Assembly: GCF_031585635.1 (NCBI RefSeq)
Contig: NZ_CP134195.1
Coordinates: forward strand, 3,286,001-3,350,000
DNA from: Paraburkholderia sp. FT54
GTDB lineage: Bacteria > Pseudomonadota > Gammaproteobacteria > Burkholderiales > Burkholderiaceae
Length of the DNA: 64,000 nt
Reading direction: 5' to 3'
This document shows positions 35,832 through 44,976 of the stretch, in pieces. Position numbers and translations under genes: made by a program. The notes under the pieces are model-generated. The model saw nothing but the letters and a program-made list of their open reading frames with translations, made no database searches and was not told the DNA's origin. The stretch's first letter is position 1. Each line of letters begins with the position of its first letter.

Positions 35832-36893
35832 TCAGGCGCTCACACCACTCGGCTTTTCAGAGCGTCGTTTCGCTCGCCAGGGTAGCAGCGAAATTCGCGC
35901 GAGAATGTTTCCGCGACGTGCGGAATGCAGATCATGCTGTAGTGCCTGTTGAAGTTCCGGCCGGCGGACCGTCGCGGTCCCCAATTTCGCAACCACGATG
36001 CCCGCTGCAACATTGGAAAGCACGACCGCTTCGTCCAGCGGAACGCCGGCACCCAGCGCGGCGCTTAGTGTGGCGACGACGGTGTCCCCAGCCCCCGTCA
36101 CATCGAACACCTCACGCGCACGGGTCGGCAAATGCAACGGGGCGTGGCCGCGAGCAATCAAGGTCATGCCCTTCTCACTGCGGGTGACGAGCACCGCATC
36201 GAGTTCAAGTTCGTCACAAAGGGCTGCGCCCTTTCGTTCGATGGTCGCGTCACTCTCGCACCGCCCGACGACAGCTTCGAACTCGGAAAGGTTGGGCGTA
36301 ATGACAGTGGCCCCGCGATAGCGCTCGAAATCCGTTCCTTTCGGATCGACGATGACGGGTTTCCCCGCACGCCGAGCGGCGGCGATCAGGTTTTTTGAAT
36401 CGTGCAGTGACCCTTTTGCGTAATCGGACAAGACCACGACATCAACTTCGCTCAACTGCCGCTCAAAGGTGAATATCAATTCGTCACCATTCCGCGCCGG
36501 GAAATGGTCTTCAAAGTCCGCTCTGATCATCTGCTGATGACGAGAGAGAATGCGCAGCTTCGTGATCGTCTTGCTGCCCGCGACGCGTTGGAGAAAACAG
36601 TCGACACCGCCTTCGCGCAGCAACTCCTCGATCCGGTCGGCGTGCGCGTCCTGCCCGGCCAGGCCGATGAGACGAACACGGGCTCCCAGCGCCGCCGCGT
36701 TCAGCGCAACGTTTCCCGCCCCGCCGACACGCGATTCTTCAGCTTGTACATGGACGACGGGAACGGGCGCCTCCGGCGAGATTCGGGAGGTCGAGCCGTG
36801 CCAGTACCAATCGAGCATCACGTCGCCTACGATCATTAATTGAGCGCAATCGAAATCAGGAGGCGAAAGCTTCACCGGCGGGTTTCTTGTCAT
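35832..36893 (-). CDS. rfaE1: D-glycero-beta-D-manno-heptose-7-phosphate kinase (RfaE domain I type)
   Basis: A PfkB/ribokinase-fold kinase of 353 residues that makes heptose 1,7-bisphosphate for ADP-heptose synthesis. Patterns: IVGDVMLDWYWHGSTSRISPEAPVPVVHV, VGGAGNVALNAAALGARV, SDYAKGSLHD, VIVDPKGTDFERYRGATVITPN and the catalytic DVTGAGDTVVATL. The second, nucleotidyltransferase domain of HldE is absent. The last 30 or so residues (ARRGNILARISLLPWRAKRRSEKPSGVSA) do not look like the family and may be an altered end. Its start overlaps the stop of the upstream GT9 gene by 38 bases. Confidence 0.85.
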   Translation of the reverse strand: MTRNPPVKLSPPDFDCAQLMIVGDVMLDWYWHGSTSRISPEAPVPVVHVQAEESRVGGAGNVALNAAALGARVRLIGLAGQDAHADRIEELLREGGVDCFLQRVAGSKTITKLRILSRHQQMIRADFEDHFPARNGDELIFTFERQLSEVDVVVLSDYAKGSLHDSKNLIAAARRAGKPVIVDPKGTDFERYRGATVITPNLSEFEAVVGRCESDATIERKGAALCDELELDAVLVTRSEKGMTLIARGHAPLHLPTRAREVFDVTGAGDTVVATLSAALGAGVPLDEAVVLSNVAAGIVVAKLGTATVRRPELQQALQHDLHSARRGNILARISLLPWRAKRRSEKPSGVSA

Positions 36894-38004
36894 GGCAGCC
36901 TAGATTGATCGAATGAACTTCACTCAAGACGTCGGTGACCGACGCGACGCTTATTTTTTCCATCACGTACGTTGCGTTTCTGGGATATTCAAATCCGAGG
37001 TTCAGAAACATTCCGCCTTCTCGCCTGGACACCGCGACGACTCCGCGCTCTTTGTTGACAGGGCCCCACCGAAACGGATTCGTCGGGCCATGCAAGCTGA
37101 TCATTGGGGTATCCAGCATTGCGGACAAATGCATGATTCCGGTATTCACACAAACAATGCACTCTGCCTGCCTGACTATTTCGACCACCTCGGTTAAGCT
37201 CACCTTGGCTGCTACGCTTATGACGTTCCTGTTGCCGATAAGCTCGACCAATTGTTGAGCCCGCGCGGCGTCTTCTGGACCGCCCGTTATGACAATGGTG
37301 TACCCGCTATCAATCAATATACGTGCTAGATCGCGCCAGTACTCCACCGGCCATTCGCGCATGGCGAAATTTGTTCCGGAGGCCCACGGGTGAAAAACAA
37401 CATATTTGTCGTCAATGACGAACGGCGAACGGGAAGGACGAATAGCCTTGGTTATTTTCGGATATTCCACCGACTCAATGCCTAGAGGGCGCAATAGTGT
37501 TCGGAAATTATCCAGCTCATGAACGCCATCGCGATGCTCAACGCTGGCGTCATAAGCATAATGGCGGAACTGATTCCTGGTCTTGAAGCCAATTGTAAAT
37601 TTCGACCTGGCAAAAGCCGCCAATATGGCCGAAATTCTCGGCCACTGCGAAGTATCGATCAAGACGTCAACGTCGTATTTCTTTATTTCCCTGAGGGCAT
37701 TCAACGGGCTGGTCAAAGGGACTACCACAATTTCGTCGAGACCTTCGAACAAATCGTAGATGCGCGCGTTGCTTCTTGATGCAAATACCACCACTCTGGA
37801 AATCTTTTTTATTTTCCTCAACTCGGAAATAATTATCGACGACAAGATCGAGTCGCCGATTGCAGCGAAAGCAAAAATGCCTGCCGTCGTGCATTCAGCC
37901 GGCAGGCGCCGCTTTTTGCGAAGCGCCCCCAACATGTACAGGAATATGCCGCCGACAATAAGGTCGACGCGCTTGAGAAGGTTCTGTCCGCGCTCATTTT
38001 TCAT
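36856..38004 (-). CDS. Heptosyltransferase-like glycosyltransferase, family 9
   Basis: A 382-residue GT-B enzyme. An N-terminal hydrophobic segment (LIVGGIFLYMLGAL) precedes TTAGIFAFAAIGDSILSSIIISELRK, which resembles the GDxxLxxP start of ADP-heptose:LPS transferases. The C-terminal half has KYVVFHPWASGTNFAMREWPVEYW, VITGGPEDAARAQQL and CVNTGIMHLSAMLDTPMISLHGPTNPFRWGP, the donor site. Base composition is lower in GC than the core genes. The next gene encodes a heptose kinase, which supports a heptose-type donor. Confidence 0.85.
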   Translation of the reverse strand: MKNERGQNLLKRVDLIVGGIFLYMLGALRKKRRLPAECTTAGIFAFAAIGDSILSSIIISELRKIKKISRVVVFASRSNARIYDLFEGLDEIVVVPLTSPLNALREIKKYDVDVLIDTSQWPRISAILAAFARSKFTIGFKTRNQFRHYAYDASVEHRDGVHELDNFRTLLRPLGIESVEYPKITKAIRPSRSPFVIDDKYVVFHPWASGTNFAMREWPVEYWRDLARILIDSGYTIVITGGPEDAARAQQLVELIGNRNVISVAAKVSLTEVVEIVRQAECIVCVNTGIMHLSAMLDTPMISLHGPTNPFRWGPVNKERGVVAVSRREGGMFLNLGFEYPRNATYVMEKISVASVTDVLSEVHSINLGCHDKKPAGEAFAS

Positions 38005-38021
38005 TTCAGGTCCAGCAACAT

Positions 38022-38219
38022 CGAGTTGAACGTCGAGCCAGAAGCCGAGCGGTTACACACCTTCCCCGGCCCGGGTGCGATAGGCGTGACGACCGCGCGC
38101 CTATCACCGCGGGTCTTCACGTTGTCGTACTGTTGGAGCAGTGTCGCCAATTCAGCCTCGATCGTCTGCTGGATGATCTGACAGGCGCCGCGCTGGATCA
38201 GGTCATCCAGGCTGCCCAA
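38022..38219 (-). pseudogene. Remnant of an IS256-family transposase
   Basis: On the minus strand the frame begins GSLDDLIQRGACQIIQQTIEAELATLLQQYDNV and continues RRAVVTPIAPGPGKVCNRSASGSTFNS. This parallels the N-terminal part of IS256-type transposases (SLDDLLQRGARQLIQQAIEVEL, RRAVV, VTPIGPVPVQVPKVRDRSGSGVKFNS), with a short internal loss. About 65 of the usual 400 residues remain. Terminal inverted repeats were not found. Confidence 0.75.
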
Positions 38220-38856
38220 GGTTGCCGCTGTAGCGTTGTTCGCTGATCCCGCGCTTATGCATTGACGGTGGCTTCCTCTGAGCTGGTTGTGACCTCGCCA
38301 GGCACCGTTCCCGGTTTGCCGCCGCTGCCATCCGAACGCAATGCTTCAGTCCAGACGACGGATCCGACGATAGCTTCGAGGAGTCACACTCCGGAGCAGA
38401 AGATCTCAACAATCGGCGGCGTCGAGCGCCGAAAGTCTGCAATGGCCAATGATGCAACTGCATGATCCGTGCTGAACCGTACGGTGTCTGTGCGGCGCCG
38501 AACGTTCGAATGTCTGGGTGAATGCAGGCGCCCGTGACAGAAAAGGTTTTGCCGCAGAACGACTCGCGCAGCAAAGTCTGCCGATATCCGAAGTACTTCT
38601 TATTTCCAATTCGTAGATTTGTTCTGCGGCGGACACCGGGGCTGCGCGAGTGTACTTATCTGTCTTCGCGCTTGTGCGGATCATTGCGACACCGCTCCAT
38701 CAGGATTCGGGCGAGGCGACACGACTTGAATCCGGCATCGATCGGGGGCCCACTGAATCATATTGCCATTACAGCAATTTTTGAAGGCTTTTCGTAATCT
38801 ATATCGGACGGAGCTTCATAGCACCTGTTAGTGCAACTGTAACCAGTCCTACCACA

Positions 38857-38881
38857 CCACTGTTTGCCAAACAAACAGTGG
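38857..38881. repeat. Perfect 10-bp stem-loop
   Basis: CCACTGTTTG at 38857-38866 pairs perfectly with CAAACAGTGG at 38872-38881 around a CCAAA loop. No T run follows on either strand. It could be the end of a lost element or a weak terminator. Confidence 0.4.
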
Positions 38882-39350
38882 GCCCCGTCTGTTGGGAGTT
38901 CGCCTATCTATACCGCATCAGCGCAGCGCAACGTGCGCTAAACCACAGACTCCGATGTGACAAAGGAGCTATTCATATCACACTTGCTCAAAAGTCGCGT
39001 CGAGTGGACGCCGCTGTGACTAATCGGCGAGTGGCGGACCAGGCAACGACATTAAGTCCGAGTCGTCGATTCGCCGATTTGTCGAACCAATGTGAACCCG
39101 TGTATCAATTGCGGCCCAACGCGTACCCGGGGCAGGTGTCCAGTAATCGACGCAGCGAAACATGTCGCTCCATCGAGAAGTTTGCTACCCCGAATCTTGG
39201 AGACGGCGCTCTTGAACACGCATATTTTCAATTTCGGATCGTCTCGCGCATGTAGGGAAGAGAGAAGCTTTTCGTTGCGCGACATGCTTGATCTGTTGCG
39301 AGACCGGATCTGGAGACACCGTTGGTATTTATGGCCATTGCGAGGTTCGC

Positions 39351-39736
39351 GGCCTCTGCTTTATTTCTTGCGGCGCCTATCCGGCCAATCTGTCAGAGCT
39401 TCTGACAATGCATGACTTCAAGCAAGTAGTTGAGCAGCTGAGGGAGCAGTTCGATCTCGTACCAGTCGACACTCCGCCTTTCCCAATGGTGACCGACTAC
39501 GCGATCGTCGCCCCCACGCGGGGGCGCCCGTGCCGTGGGGCTTTGCTCTGGCATGCCAGGCGACGACGAGATCTCCGAAATCGTCAGGAAGTTGCGGCGC
39601 GCGGGAGGGCGACTTTTGGGATCGGTCTCCAACGCCATGCCGAAGCGGGACCAGTAATTGGCGAAGCTATGTGCAGTCCGTGCACCCGATCCACGTGACG
39701 GACAGAGTGTCACGCTACAGAACAATCTTCAGTTGA
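39351..39736 (+). pseudogene. Frameshifted C-terminal remnant of a Wzc-like exopolysaccharide tyrosine kinase
   Basis: The first frame reads CFISCGAYPANLSELLTMHDF, then VVEQLREQFDLVPVDTPPFPMVTDYAIVA; after about 39520 homology continues in other frames as GMPGDDEISEIVRKLRRAGG followed by RLLGSVSNAMPKR, then SNWRSYVQSVHP. This is the order seen at the end of BY-kinases (the switch-like IDTPP loop, then the C-terminal helix and Tyr-rich tail). At least two frameshifts are needed, the P-loop half is missing and the tail is altered, so the gene is dead. Confidence 0.8.
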
Positions 39737-39846
39737 GATCCACAGCAAGGGACTTCACGCCACTTGCTCGTTGAAACACCTGGCGAGTTCGCCGGAAAGC
39801 GGGGCCTTGAAGCCGGGCAGCTTTGAGATCCAAATATGTGTCGCAG

Positions 39847-39865
39847 CGAGAACCATTGGTTCTCG
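39847..39865. promoter_or_regulatory. Perfect palindrome just upstream of the aminotransferase gene
   Basis: CGAGAACC, a 3-base centre, then GGTTCTCG form perfect 8-bp arms ending 22 bases before ATG 39888. It could be an operator or an mRNA hairpin controlling translation. No known regulator site is matched. Confidence 0.3.
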
Positions 39866-39887
39866 ATCATGTTGGGGTGAACTATTC

Positions 39888-41060
39888 ATGAGCCGATCTA
39901 CGCCGCAAATTGGAATCGAGGTAAACGAGAACCGCATTCCCTTCAATACGCCCGCCATGACGGGTAACGAACTGAAGTACATCGCCGAATCTCACTTCAG
40001 TAGAAAGCTCGCTGGCGACGGCTCCTTCACGGGACGTTGCAACAACTGGCTGCAGGAAAGAAGCGGTGCCTGCAAGGCATTGCTGACTCACTCCTGCACA
40101 GCCGCGCTTGAAATGGCGGTTCTGTTGCTGGACATCCAACCCGGCGACGAAATCATCATGCCGTCGTACACGTTCGTTTCGACGGCGAACGCGTTCGTCC
40201 TGCGCGGGGGCGTGCCCGTCTTTGTCGATGTGCGTGAAGACACCATGAATCTCGACGAACGATTGATCGAAGCAGCGATCACCCCACGAACTCGCGCGAT
40301 CGTGCCCGTGCATTACGCCGGCGTGGCATGCGAAATGGACACGATCGTTTCCATCGCCCAACGCCACGGACTCAAAGTCGTCGAAGACGCCGCGCAGGGC
40401 GTGATGGCAACCTACAGGGGTCGCGGCCTTGGCTCCATTGGCCACCTCGGAGCGTACAGTTTTCACGAAACAAAAAATATCATTTCGGGCGAGGGTGGCG
40501 CCCTGCTGGTGAACGATCCCGCCCTCACGAAGCGCGCGGAAATAATCCGCGAGAAAGGCACCGATCGCAGCCGCTATCTTCGCGGGGAAGTCGACAAATA
40601 CACCTGGCAGGAAGTCGGCTCCTCATTCTTACCGAGCGAGCTGATCGCTGCTTATCTTTGGGCCCAACTGGAAGGTGCTGAAAAAATTACGCAGACACGC
40701 CTCGCGCACTGGGAGCGATATCATGCGCTTCTCGAGCCGTTCGAGCGCAAAGGCGTGCTTCGTCGTCCGATCATACCGAAAGAGTGCCAGCACAACGGGC
40801 ATATGTACTATGTGCTGGTTGAAGATGAGTACGTGCGCCAGCGCATACTCGATGAACATAAAAGGCAGGAAATAGGCTCGGTATTTCACTATGTCCCGCT
40901 TCATTCATCTCCTGGCGGGCAACGGTACGGCAAAGTTGGGAGTCCATTGGACGTGACGATCAACCAGTCAAAACGCCTGATTCGCCTTCCGCTTTGGGCC
41001 GGCTTGACCGAAGCGCAACAGACGCGCGTGGTCGACATTTTTGGCGCGCTTCTAAAATAG
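39888..41060 (+). CDS. rffA: dTDP-4-amino-4,6-dideoxygalactose transaminase (WecE/RffA family)
   Basis: A PLP-dependent sugar aminotransferase (DegT/DnrJ/EryC1 family) of 390 residues. It starts MSRSTPQIGIEVNENRIPFNTPAMTGNE and shows LAGDGSFTGRCNNWL, LTHSCTAALEMAVLLLDIQPGDEIIMPSYTFVSTANAFVLRGG, VPVHYAGVACEMD, VEDAAQGVMATYRG and the PLP lysine in SFHETKNIISGEGGAL, all RffA-like. The substrate would be dTDP-4-keto-6-deoxyglucose, made by RmlA and RmlB at 46959-48924. ATG 39888 is used rather than 39771, whose extension is not family sequence. Confidence 0.9.
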   Translation: MSRSTPQIGIEVNENRIPFNTPAMTGNELKYIAESHFSRKLAGDGSFTGRCNNWLQERSGACKALLTHSCTAALEMAVLLLDIQPGDEIIMPSYTFVSTANAFVLRGGVPVFVDVREDTMNLDERLIEAAITPRTRAIVPVHYAGVACEMDTIVSIAQRHGLKVVEDAAQGVMATYRGRGLGSIGHLGAYSFHETKNIISGEGGALLVNDPALTKRAEIIREKGTDRSRYLRGEVDKYTWQEVGSSFLPSELIAAYLWAQLEGAEKITQTRLAHWERYHALLEPFERKGVLRRPIIPKECQHNGHMYYVLVEDEYVRQRILDEHKRQEIGSVFHYVPLHSSPGGQRYGKVGSPLDVTINQSKRLIRLPLWAGLTEAQQTRVVDIFGALLK

Positions 41061-41181
41061 GGCTGACCGACTCTGCACAGACATGCGCGAATCGCATCCG
41101 GGCGTTGACGAGAGGTCTTCGGCAGCGATCCGGACGTCGTTCATTTCCCGTGAGCGAGCACGCCGCCACCCGGTCCTTCAG

Positions 41182-42090
41182 TCAATGATCGGCGACTGAC
41201 AGTGAGAAGCCCGCTCTAAGGCCTTTGAACACACTCGATCTGGCCGCCGGCGAAAACTTTACGCATTTGACCGTCAACGTCACGATCGCGTAAGCAATCG
41301 CAATTGCACGATGTGCAGGTGCAAGATGTTTGCGGCTGAAATAAACGCGATTGCGCGCCGTATAGAACAGGCTGAATGGACTTTCATTGCCGCCGGTTGA
41401 CACCGCTACCTTGTGAGCGACGCATGATGTCGGCACGTACAGCAGGCCGATATTGGCACTTTTCATTCGCCAGACGAAGTCACTGTCGTCGTAATAGACG
41501 AAGTAGTTTTCATCCATCATTCCGATCGTCTGGAAGATGCTTTTGTGCAGCAACATAAAGCAGGTCGGCGCGTATTCTGTAAACATTTCTTCGTCGAACT
41601 GTCCGCGATCTTCCTTCCGATCGCCCACGTGCGGCGTGGTGGCCGTAAGTGGCGAGAACCGCCCTCCCGCACACCATATGCGATTCGTACCGTGATAGGT
41701 GATCTTGGGCACGGCGGCCAACGCGCCTGCTTCCTCAGTGTGCCGTACCAGTCCCGCGATCACGTCGGGATCCGGAAAATCGGTATCGTTATTGGCTAGC
41801 AGAACATATTCGCATCCGTCTGCAAGCGCCATCTCTATACCCTGATTGTTGCCGCGGGCAACGCCGACATTGTCGTTATTGAACACGATGTCGGCATGGA
41901 TATCATGGAAAGCCGCGAGCTCGCGCGACATCGCACTTCCCGTGTCCTTCTCGCTGTTATCGATCACGTACAGCTTGAAGTTCGTATCGCGCTGGGCGGC
42001 GAGACTCTTGAAAAAATCGGGAAGCACGGAATCGGAGCGATACAGCACGGTGACAATCCCGATCAGCGGCGAACCATATCTCGTTGACAT
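41182..42090 (-). CDS. Glycosyltransferase, family 2 (rhamnosyltransferase-like)
   Basis: A 302-residue GT-A enzyme. Patterns: IGIVTVLYRSDSVLPDFFKSL, LYVIDNSEKDTG, NNDNVGVARGNNQGIEMAL, VLLANNDTDFPDPDV (the metal-binding DTD region) and FFVYYDDSDFVWRMKSAN-like NYFVYYDDSDFVWR, as in WbbL/rhamnosyltransferases that add deoxy sugars. The C-terminus includes TARNRVYFSRKHL. It is the last gene of the minus-strand run from the flippase, 75 bases after the epimerase. Confidence 0.87.
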   Translation of the reverse strand: MSTRYGSPLIGIVTVLYRSDSVLPDFFKSLAAQRDTNFKLYVIDNSEKDTGSAMSRELAAFHDIHADIVFNNDNVGVARGNNQGIEMALADGCEYVLLANNDTDFPDPDVIAGLVRHTEEAGALAAVPKITYHGTNRIWCAGGRFSPLTATTPHVGDRKEDRGQFDEEMFTEYAPTCFMLLHKSIFQTIGMMDENYFVYYDDSDFVWRMKSANIGLLYVPTSCVAHKVAVSTGGNESPFSLFYTARNRVYFSRKHLAPAHRAIAIAYAIVTLTVKCVKFSPAARSSVFKGLRAGFSLSVADH

Positions 42091-42165
42091 ATCGCGTCCT
42101 TCAAATGAGTTGCGCAGGCGGCCGTCGCGACGCCTCCGTCATGCGTGAGAGGCGTCGCCGATCTG

Positions 42166-43320
42166 TCATGCGGCGCGTTCAGCGCCTTTGTACAGACCCT
42201 TTTCCCGCATCTCGGCGATGCTTTTCTCGTAGGTATCGGCCATCACCTGCTGCTGATCGACCCACTGGGCAAATCGTGTGATGCCTTCGCTAAACGAGAC
42301 CTTGGGTTCGAATCCGAGCATGTCTCTTGCCTTGGCCAAATCGGCATAGACATGGCGGACATCGCCCAAGCGGAATGCACCCGTTACGGTGACGCTGACA
42401 TCGCTGGCATACACATCGCACAGTGTCCTGGCGACTTCCATGACCGAAGTGCGCACGCCCGAGCCGATGCCGAAAACGTTATCGGCCGCCTTGGCGTTCG
42501 TAAGCGCTGCATAGGTTGCATCGACCACGTCATCGATATAGACGAAGTCGCGGCTTTCCAGGCCATCCTCGAAAATATTGATCGGATTGCCGTTCTTGAT
42601 ACGCGTCGAAAAGATCGAGAGAATGCCCGTGTAAGGGTTGGATAGCGACTGCCCCGGGCCGTAAACATTCTGATAGCGCAATGCCGACGCATTGATGCCG
42701 ATAGAACGGCAGGTCGTCATCACCATCTGTTCCTGAGTCTGCTTGGTAATGCCATAAAGCGATGTCGGATGGATTTTCGATTCTTCGTCAGTGGGCACGC
42801 ATTCCATCGCTTCGCCGCTTATCGGGCAGAGGTGCTCGAACTGGCCTTCGAGCATGTCTTTTTCCTTCCGTGGACCGGGATACAGAATGCCGGCGGCCGC
42901 GGAACGATACTTGCCTTCGCCGTAAATCGCGCGCGACGAAGCGACGACCATGTTGCGCACGGAATTGCGGCTGTTCTTCACCAGTATGTCGAGAATCAGC
43001 GCTGTGCCATGCACGTTCACGTCGACATAGCGGTCGACCTCATACATGGATTGGCCCGTACCCGTCTCGGCCGCGAGATGAACGATCGCGTCCTGCCCCT
43101 GCATCACACGCTCGAGCACGGCCCGATCGGTCACCGACCCCTTCACGAAATGCACGCTTTCAGGCAACGATGCGAAGATCGCAGACGTGACACTGGGATT
43201 CTCTCCATGAATCTGTGGCGAGAGGTTATCGAGGACCGTGACTTCCGCATTGTTGGCGCAGAGCTTGCGCGCCAGACTCGAGCCGATAAAGCCGGCGCCA
43301 CCTGTAATCAGCACTTTCAT
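42166..43320 (-). CDS. wbiB: NAD-dependent sugar epimerase, dTDP-L-rhamnose 4-epimerase-like (WbiB type)
   Basis: An extended SDR enzyme of 384 residues. It has [73 protein letters not shown], the catalytic SLYGITKQTQEQM (Tyr-x3-Lys) and RYQNVYGPGQSLSNPYTGILSIF. The DNLSPQIHG and AAETGTGQSMYE patterns are those I associate with WbiB-type epimerases that make dTDP-6-deoxy-L-talose. The rmlC and rmlD genes needed for dTDP-L-rhamnose are not in this window, so the substrate is uncertain. ATG 43320 overlaps the upstream stop. Confidence 0.72.
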   Translation of the reverse strand: MKVLITGGAGFIGSSLARKLCANNAEVTVLDNLSPQIHGENPSVTSAIFASLPESVHFVKGSVTDRAVLERVMQGQDAIVHLAAETGTGQSMYEVDRYVDVNVHGTALILDILVKNSRNSVRNMVVASSRAIYGEGKYRSAAAGILYPGPRKEKDMLEGQFEHLCPISGEAMECVPTDEESKIHPTSLYGITKQTQEQMVMTTCRSIGINASALRYQNVYGPGQSLSNPYTGILSIFSTRIKNGNPINIFEDGLESRDFVYIDDVVDATYAALTNAKAADNVFGIGSGVRTSVMEVARTLCDVYASDVSVTVTGAFRLGDVRHVYADLAKARDMLGFEPKVSFSEGITRFAQWVDQQQVMADTYEKSIAEMREKGLYKGAERAA

Positions 43321-43967
43321 TGTTTCTCCCTCTCCCAACATCTGGTTTCGAAGTTGTAGCGCTTGATGATTTGCGCCGGATTGCCTGCGACCACGCAATA
43401 GTCGGGAACGTCGCGGGTTACCACCGAATGCGCACCGACCACGACGTGGCGGCCGATTTTCACGTTGGGCAGAACGACTGCGCTAAATCCAATAAACGCG
43501 CCCTGTCCAATCACCACGCAATTGCCTCGTGTGCGAATACGCTCGCCAATGCGGGTGGTGTCGTTGACGTCCTCATACGGATGCTCGACATCGACAATGG
43601 CAACGTTCCCGGTAATGGTCGCGCCGTCGCCGATCTCGATCGAAGAGCCGCATATGATGTGAACGTTCTGCTCGATATTGACCCCGCTTCCGATCGTGAG
43701 CCGCGGCGGCGTGGCCGCGTCGGTCACGACAAGCTCGATGCGCGCGCCCGTCCGAATCAGCACACGCTCGCCGATCGACGCGTAATGCGCGTTGACGAGC
43801 AGCATGGGACGATAGATCGTCGTTTTCGCGCCGACCGACTTGAACACATGCGCGTACCACAGGCGCGTCTTGAGTCGGTACCAGACGAAAAACGCGCGAT
43901 TACACAGATCGAGGAGCCTCACTCTCCTGGTGGCAGGCCGCTCGTTCTCCTGCACGGCGGTACTCAT
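43317..43967 (-). CDS. Left-handed beta-helix acyltransferase
   Basis: A hexapeptide-repeat acyltransferase of 216 residues. After LLDLCNRAFFVWYRLKTRLWYAHVFKSVG come the repeats: ASIGERVLIRTGARIEL, LTIGSGVNIEQNVHIICGSSIEIGDGATITGNVAIVD, then the catalytic-type His in VDVEHPYED, and NCVVIGQGAFIGFSAVVLPNVKIGRHVVVGAHSVVTRDVPDYCVVAGNPAQIIKRY. This layout is common for O-acetyl- and N-acetyltransferases of surface glycans. It overlaps its neighbours by four bases on each side. The target sugar is unknown; a 4-amino sugar would fit the aminotransferase nearby. Confidence 0.87.
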   Translation of the reverse strand: MSTAVQENERPATRRVRLLDLCNRAFFVWYRLKTRLWYAHVFKSVGAKTTIYRPMLLVNAHYASIGERVLIRTGARIELVVTDAATPPRLTIGSGVNIEQNVHIICGSSIEIGDGATITGNVAIVDVEHPYEDVNDTTRIGERIRTRGNCVVIGQGAFIGFSAVVLPNVKIGRHVVVGAHSVVTRDVPDYCVVAGNPAQIIKRYNFETRCWEREKQ

Positions 43968-44965
43968 GCGTGAATCCGCTGTCGCCCGGCCACTTGCTTG
44001 AGCCGCGTGTAGACAAGGCGCGACATACGTGGCCACCGGCGCGTCGAGTATAAAAGCAGCTGTTTCACGCCGATTCTTGCCGCGCGCCAACTCGACTCGA
44101 TGCAGTCCTCGAAGCTATCCTCGCGTCCATGCTCCAGATAAAAGATAGCCGAGGTCAGATAGAACTTTGCGCGCCCCTGGTTGACTGCATCGCTCGCCAT
44201 GCCGAGATCGGCCGCGATCTGGCAGGTCTGGATCATGTCGCTCATGTATTCCCTATGACGCTCGGGATTGTTAATTCGCGTCGAGGTCATACCGGTCCGG
44301 TTAACGCGGTATAAGCCCCACTCTTCGTCCAGGTAGCAGCCTTGCGAACCAAACAACACCTGTAACAGGTGGGCGACATCGCAGACTGATTTCAGACCTA
44401 CGTCAACGGGACTGCGGTGACGCAGGTGAGCCCGATACATTTCCGAGCTGTGGAAGAAGTACGGTCCGTTCTTGATGAGGTATTCAGCGTCGAACGTCGC
44501 GGGCTTTCTTTGGGGCAGCGGGTACGGCACGGGCTCCAGCGTATCCTGATCCACCGTGCGCATGCGATGGACGACGAGCCCGCATTCAGGATGCTCTCTC
44601 AAGAAGTCGAGTTGGCGCTGCAGCTTGCCGGGAGACATGACATCGTCGCCGTCGATGTTCGCAATGAATTCGCCTTTTGCGATCGCGACGGTATCGGCGA
44701 AGTTCGCCGCGAAGCCGACGTTGGCATCGTGCGAAACGACCTGGATCACGTCCGGATACCGCGATCGAAACGACTCGATAACGTCCAGGGAATTGTCGGG
44801 CGAATTATCATCGCCCACAATTACCTCGAACGGTACATCGAGCTTCTGGTCAAGTATGCTTTGGAGGCACGGACCGACATACTCGCCTTGCCGGTAGCAA
44901 AGCACGATGACCGACAATACGGGCGCGGCATGCTCGTGAACCGGAGGGGGAAGGTTAGTATCCAT
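43964..44965 (-). CDS. Glycosyltransferase, family 2
   Basis: A 333-residue GT-A enzyme starting MDTNLPPPVHEHAAPVLSVIVLCYRQGEYVGPCLQSILDQ. The nucleotide-sugar region is VIVGDDNSPDNSLDVIES and FIANIDGDDVMSPGKLQRQLDFL, with the DGDD metal motif. Later it reads VDVGLKSVCDVAHLLQVLFGSQGCYLDEEWGLYRVNRTGMTS. ATG 44965 is chosen; the frame extends upstream into the flippase gene but is not coding there. It begins 11 bases after the flippase stop. Confidence 0.87.
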   Translation of the reverse strand: MDTNLPPPVHEHAAPVLSVIVLCYRQGEYVGPCLQSILDQKLDVPFEVIVGDDNSPDNSLDVIESFRSRYPDVIQVVSHDANVGFAANFADTVAIAKGEFIANIDGDDVMSPGKLQRQLDFLREHPECGLVVHRMRTVDQDTLEPVPYPLPQRKPATFDAEYLIKNGPYFFHSSEMYRAHLRHRSPVDVGLKSVCDVAHLLQVLFGSQGCYLDEEWGLYRVNRTGMTSTRINNPERHREYMSDMIQTCQIAADLGMASDAVNQGRAKFYLTSAIFYLEHGREDSFEDCIESSWRAARIGVKQLLLYSTRRWPRMSRLVYTRLKQVAGRQRIHA

Positions 44966-44976
44966 GCTGTTTTTTC

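Larger units (their letters stand above)
38005..39887. other. Stretch of gene remains between the GT9 and aminotransferase genes
   Basis: Nearly 1.9 kb without an intact gene. It holds an IS256-family transposase piece (38022-38219), a stem-loop (38857-38881), the decayed end of a Wzc-like tyrosine kinase (39351-39736) and a palindrome before the aminotransferase (39847-39865). The remaining sequence (38220-38850, 38890-39350) has many short frames and no recognisable product. Confidence 0.75.
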
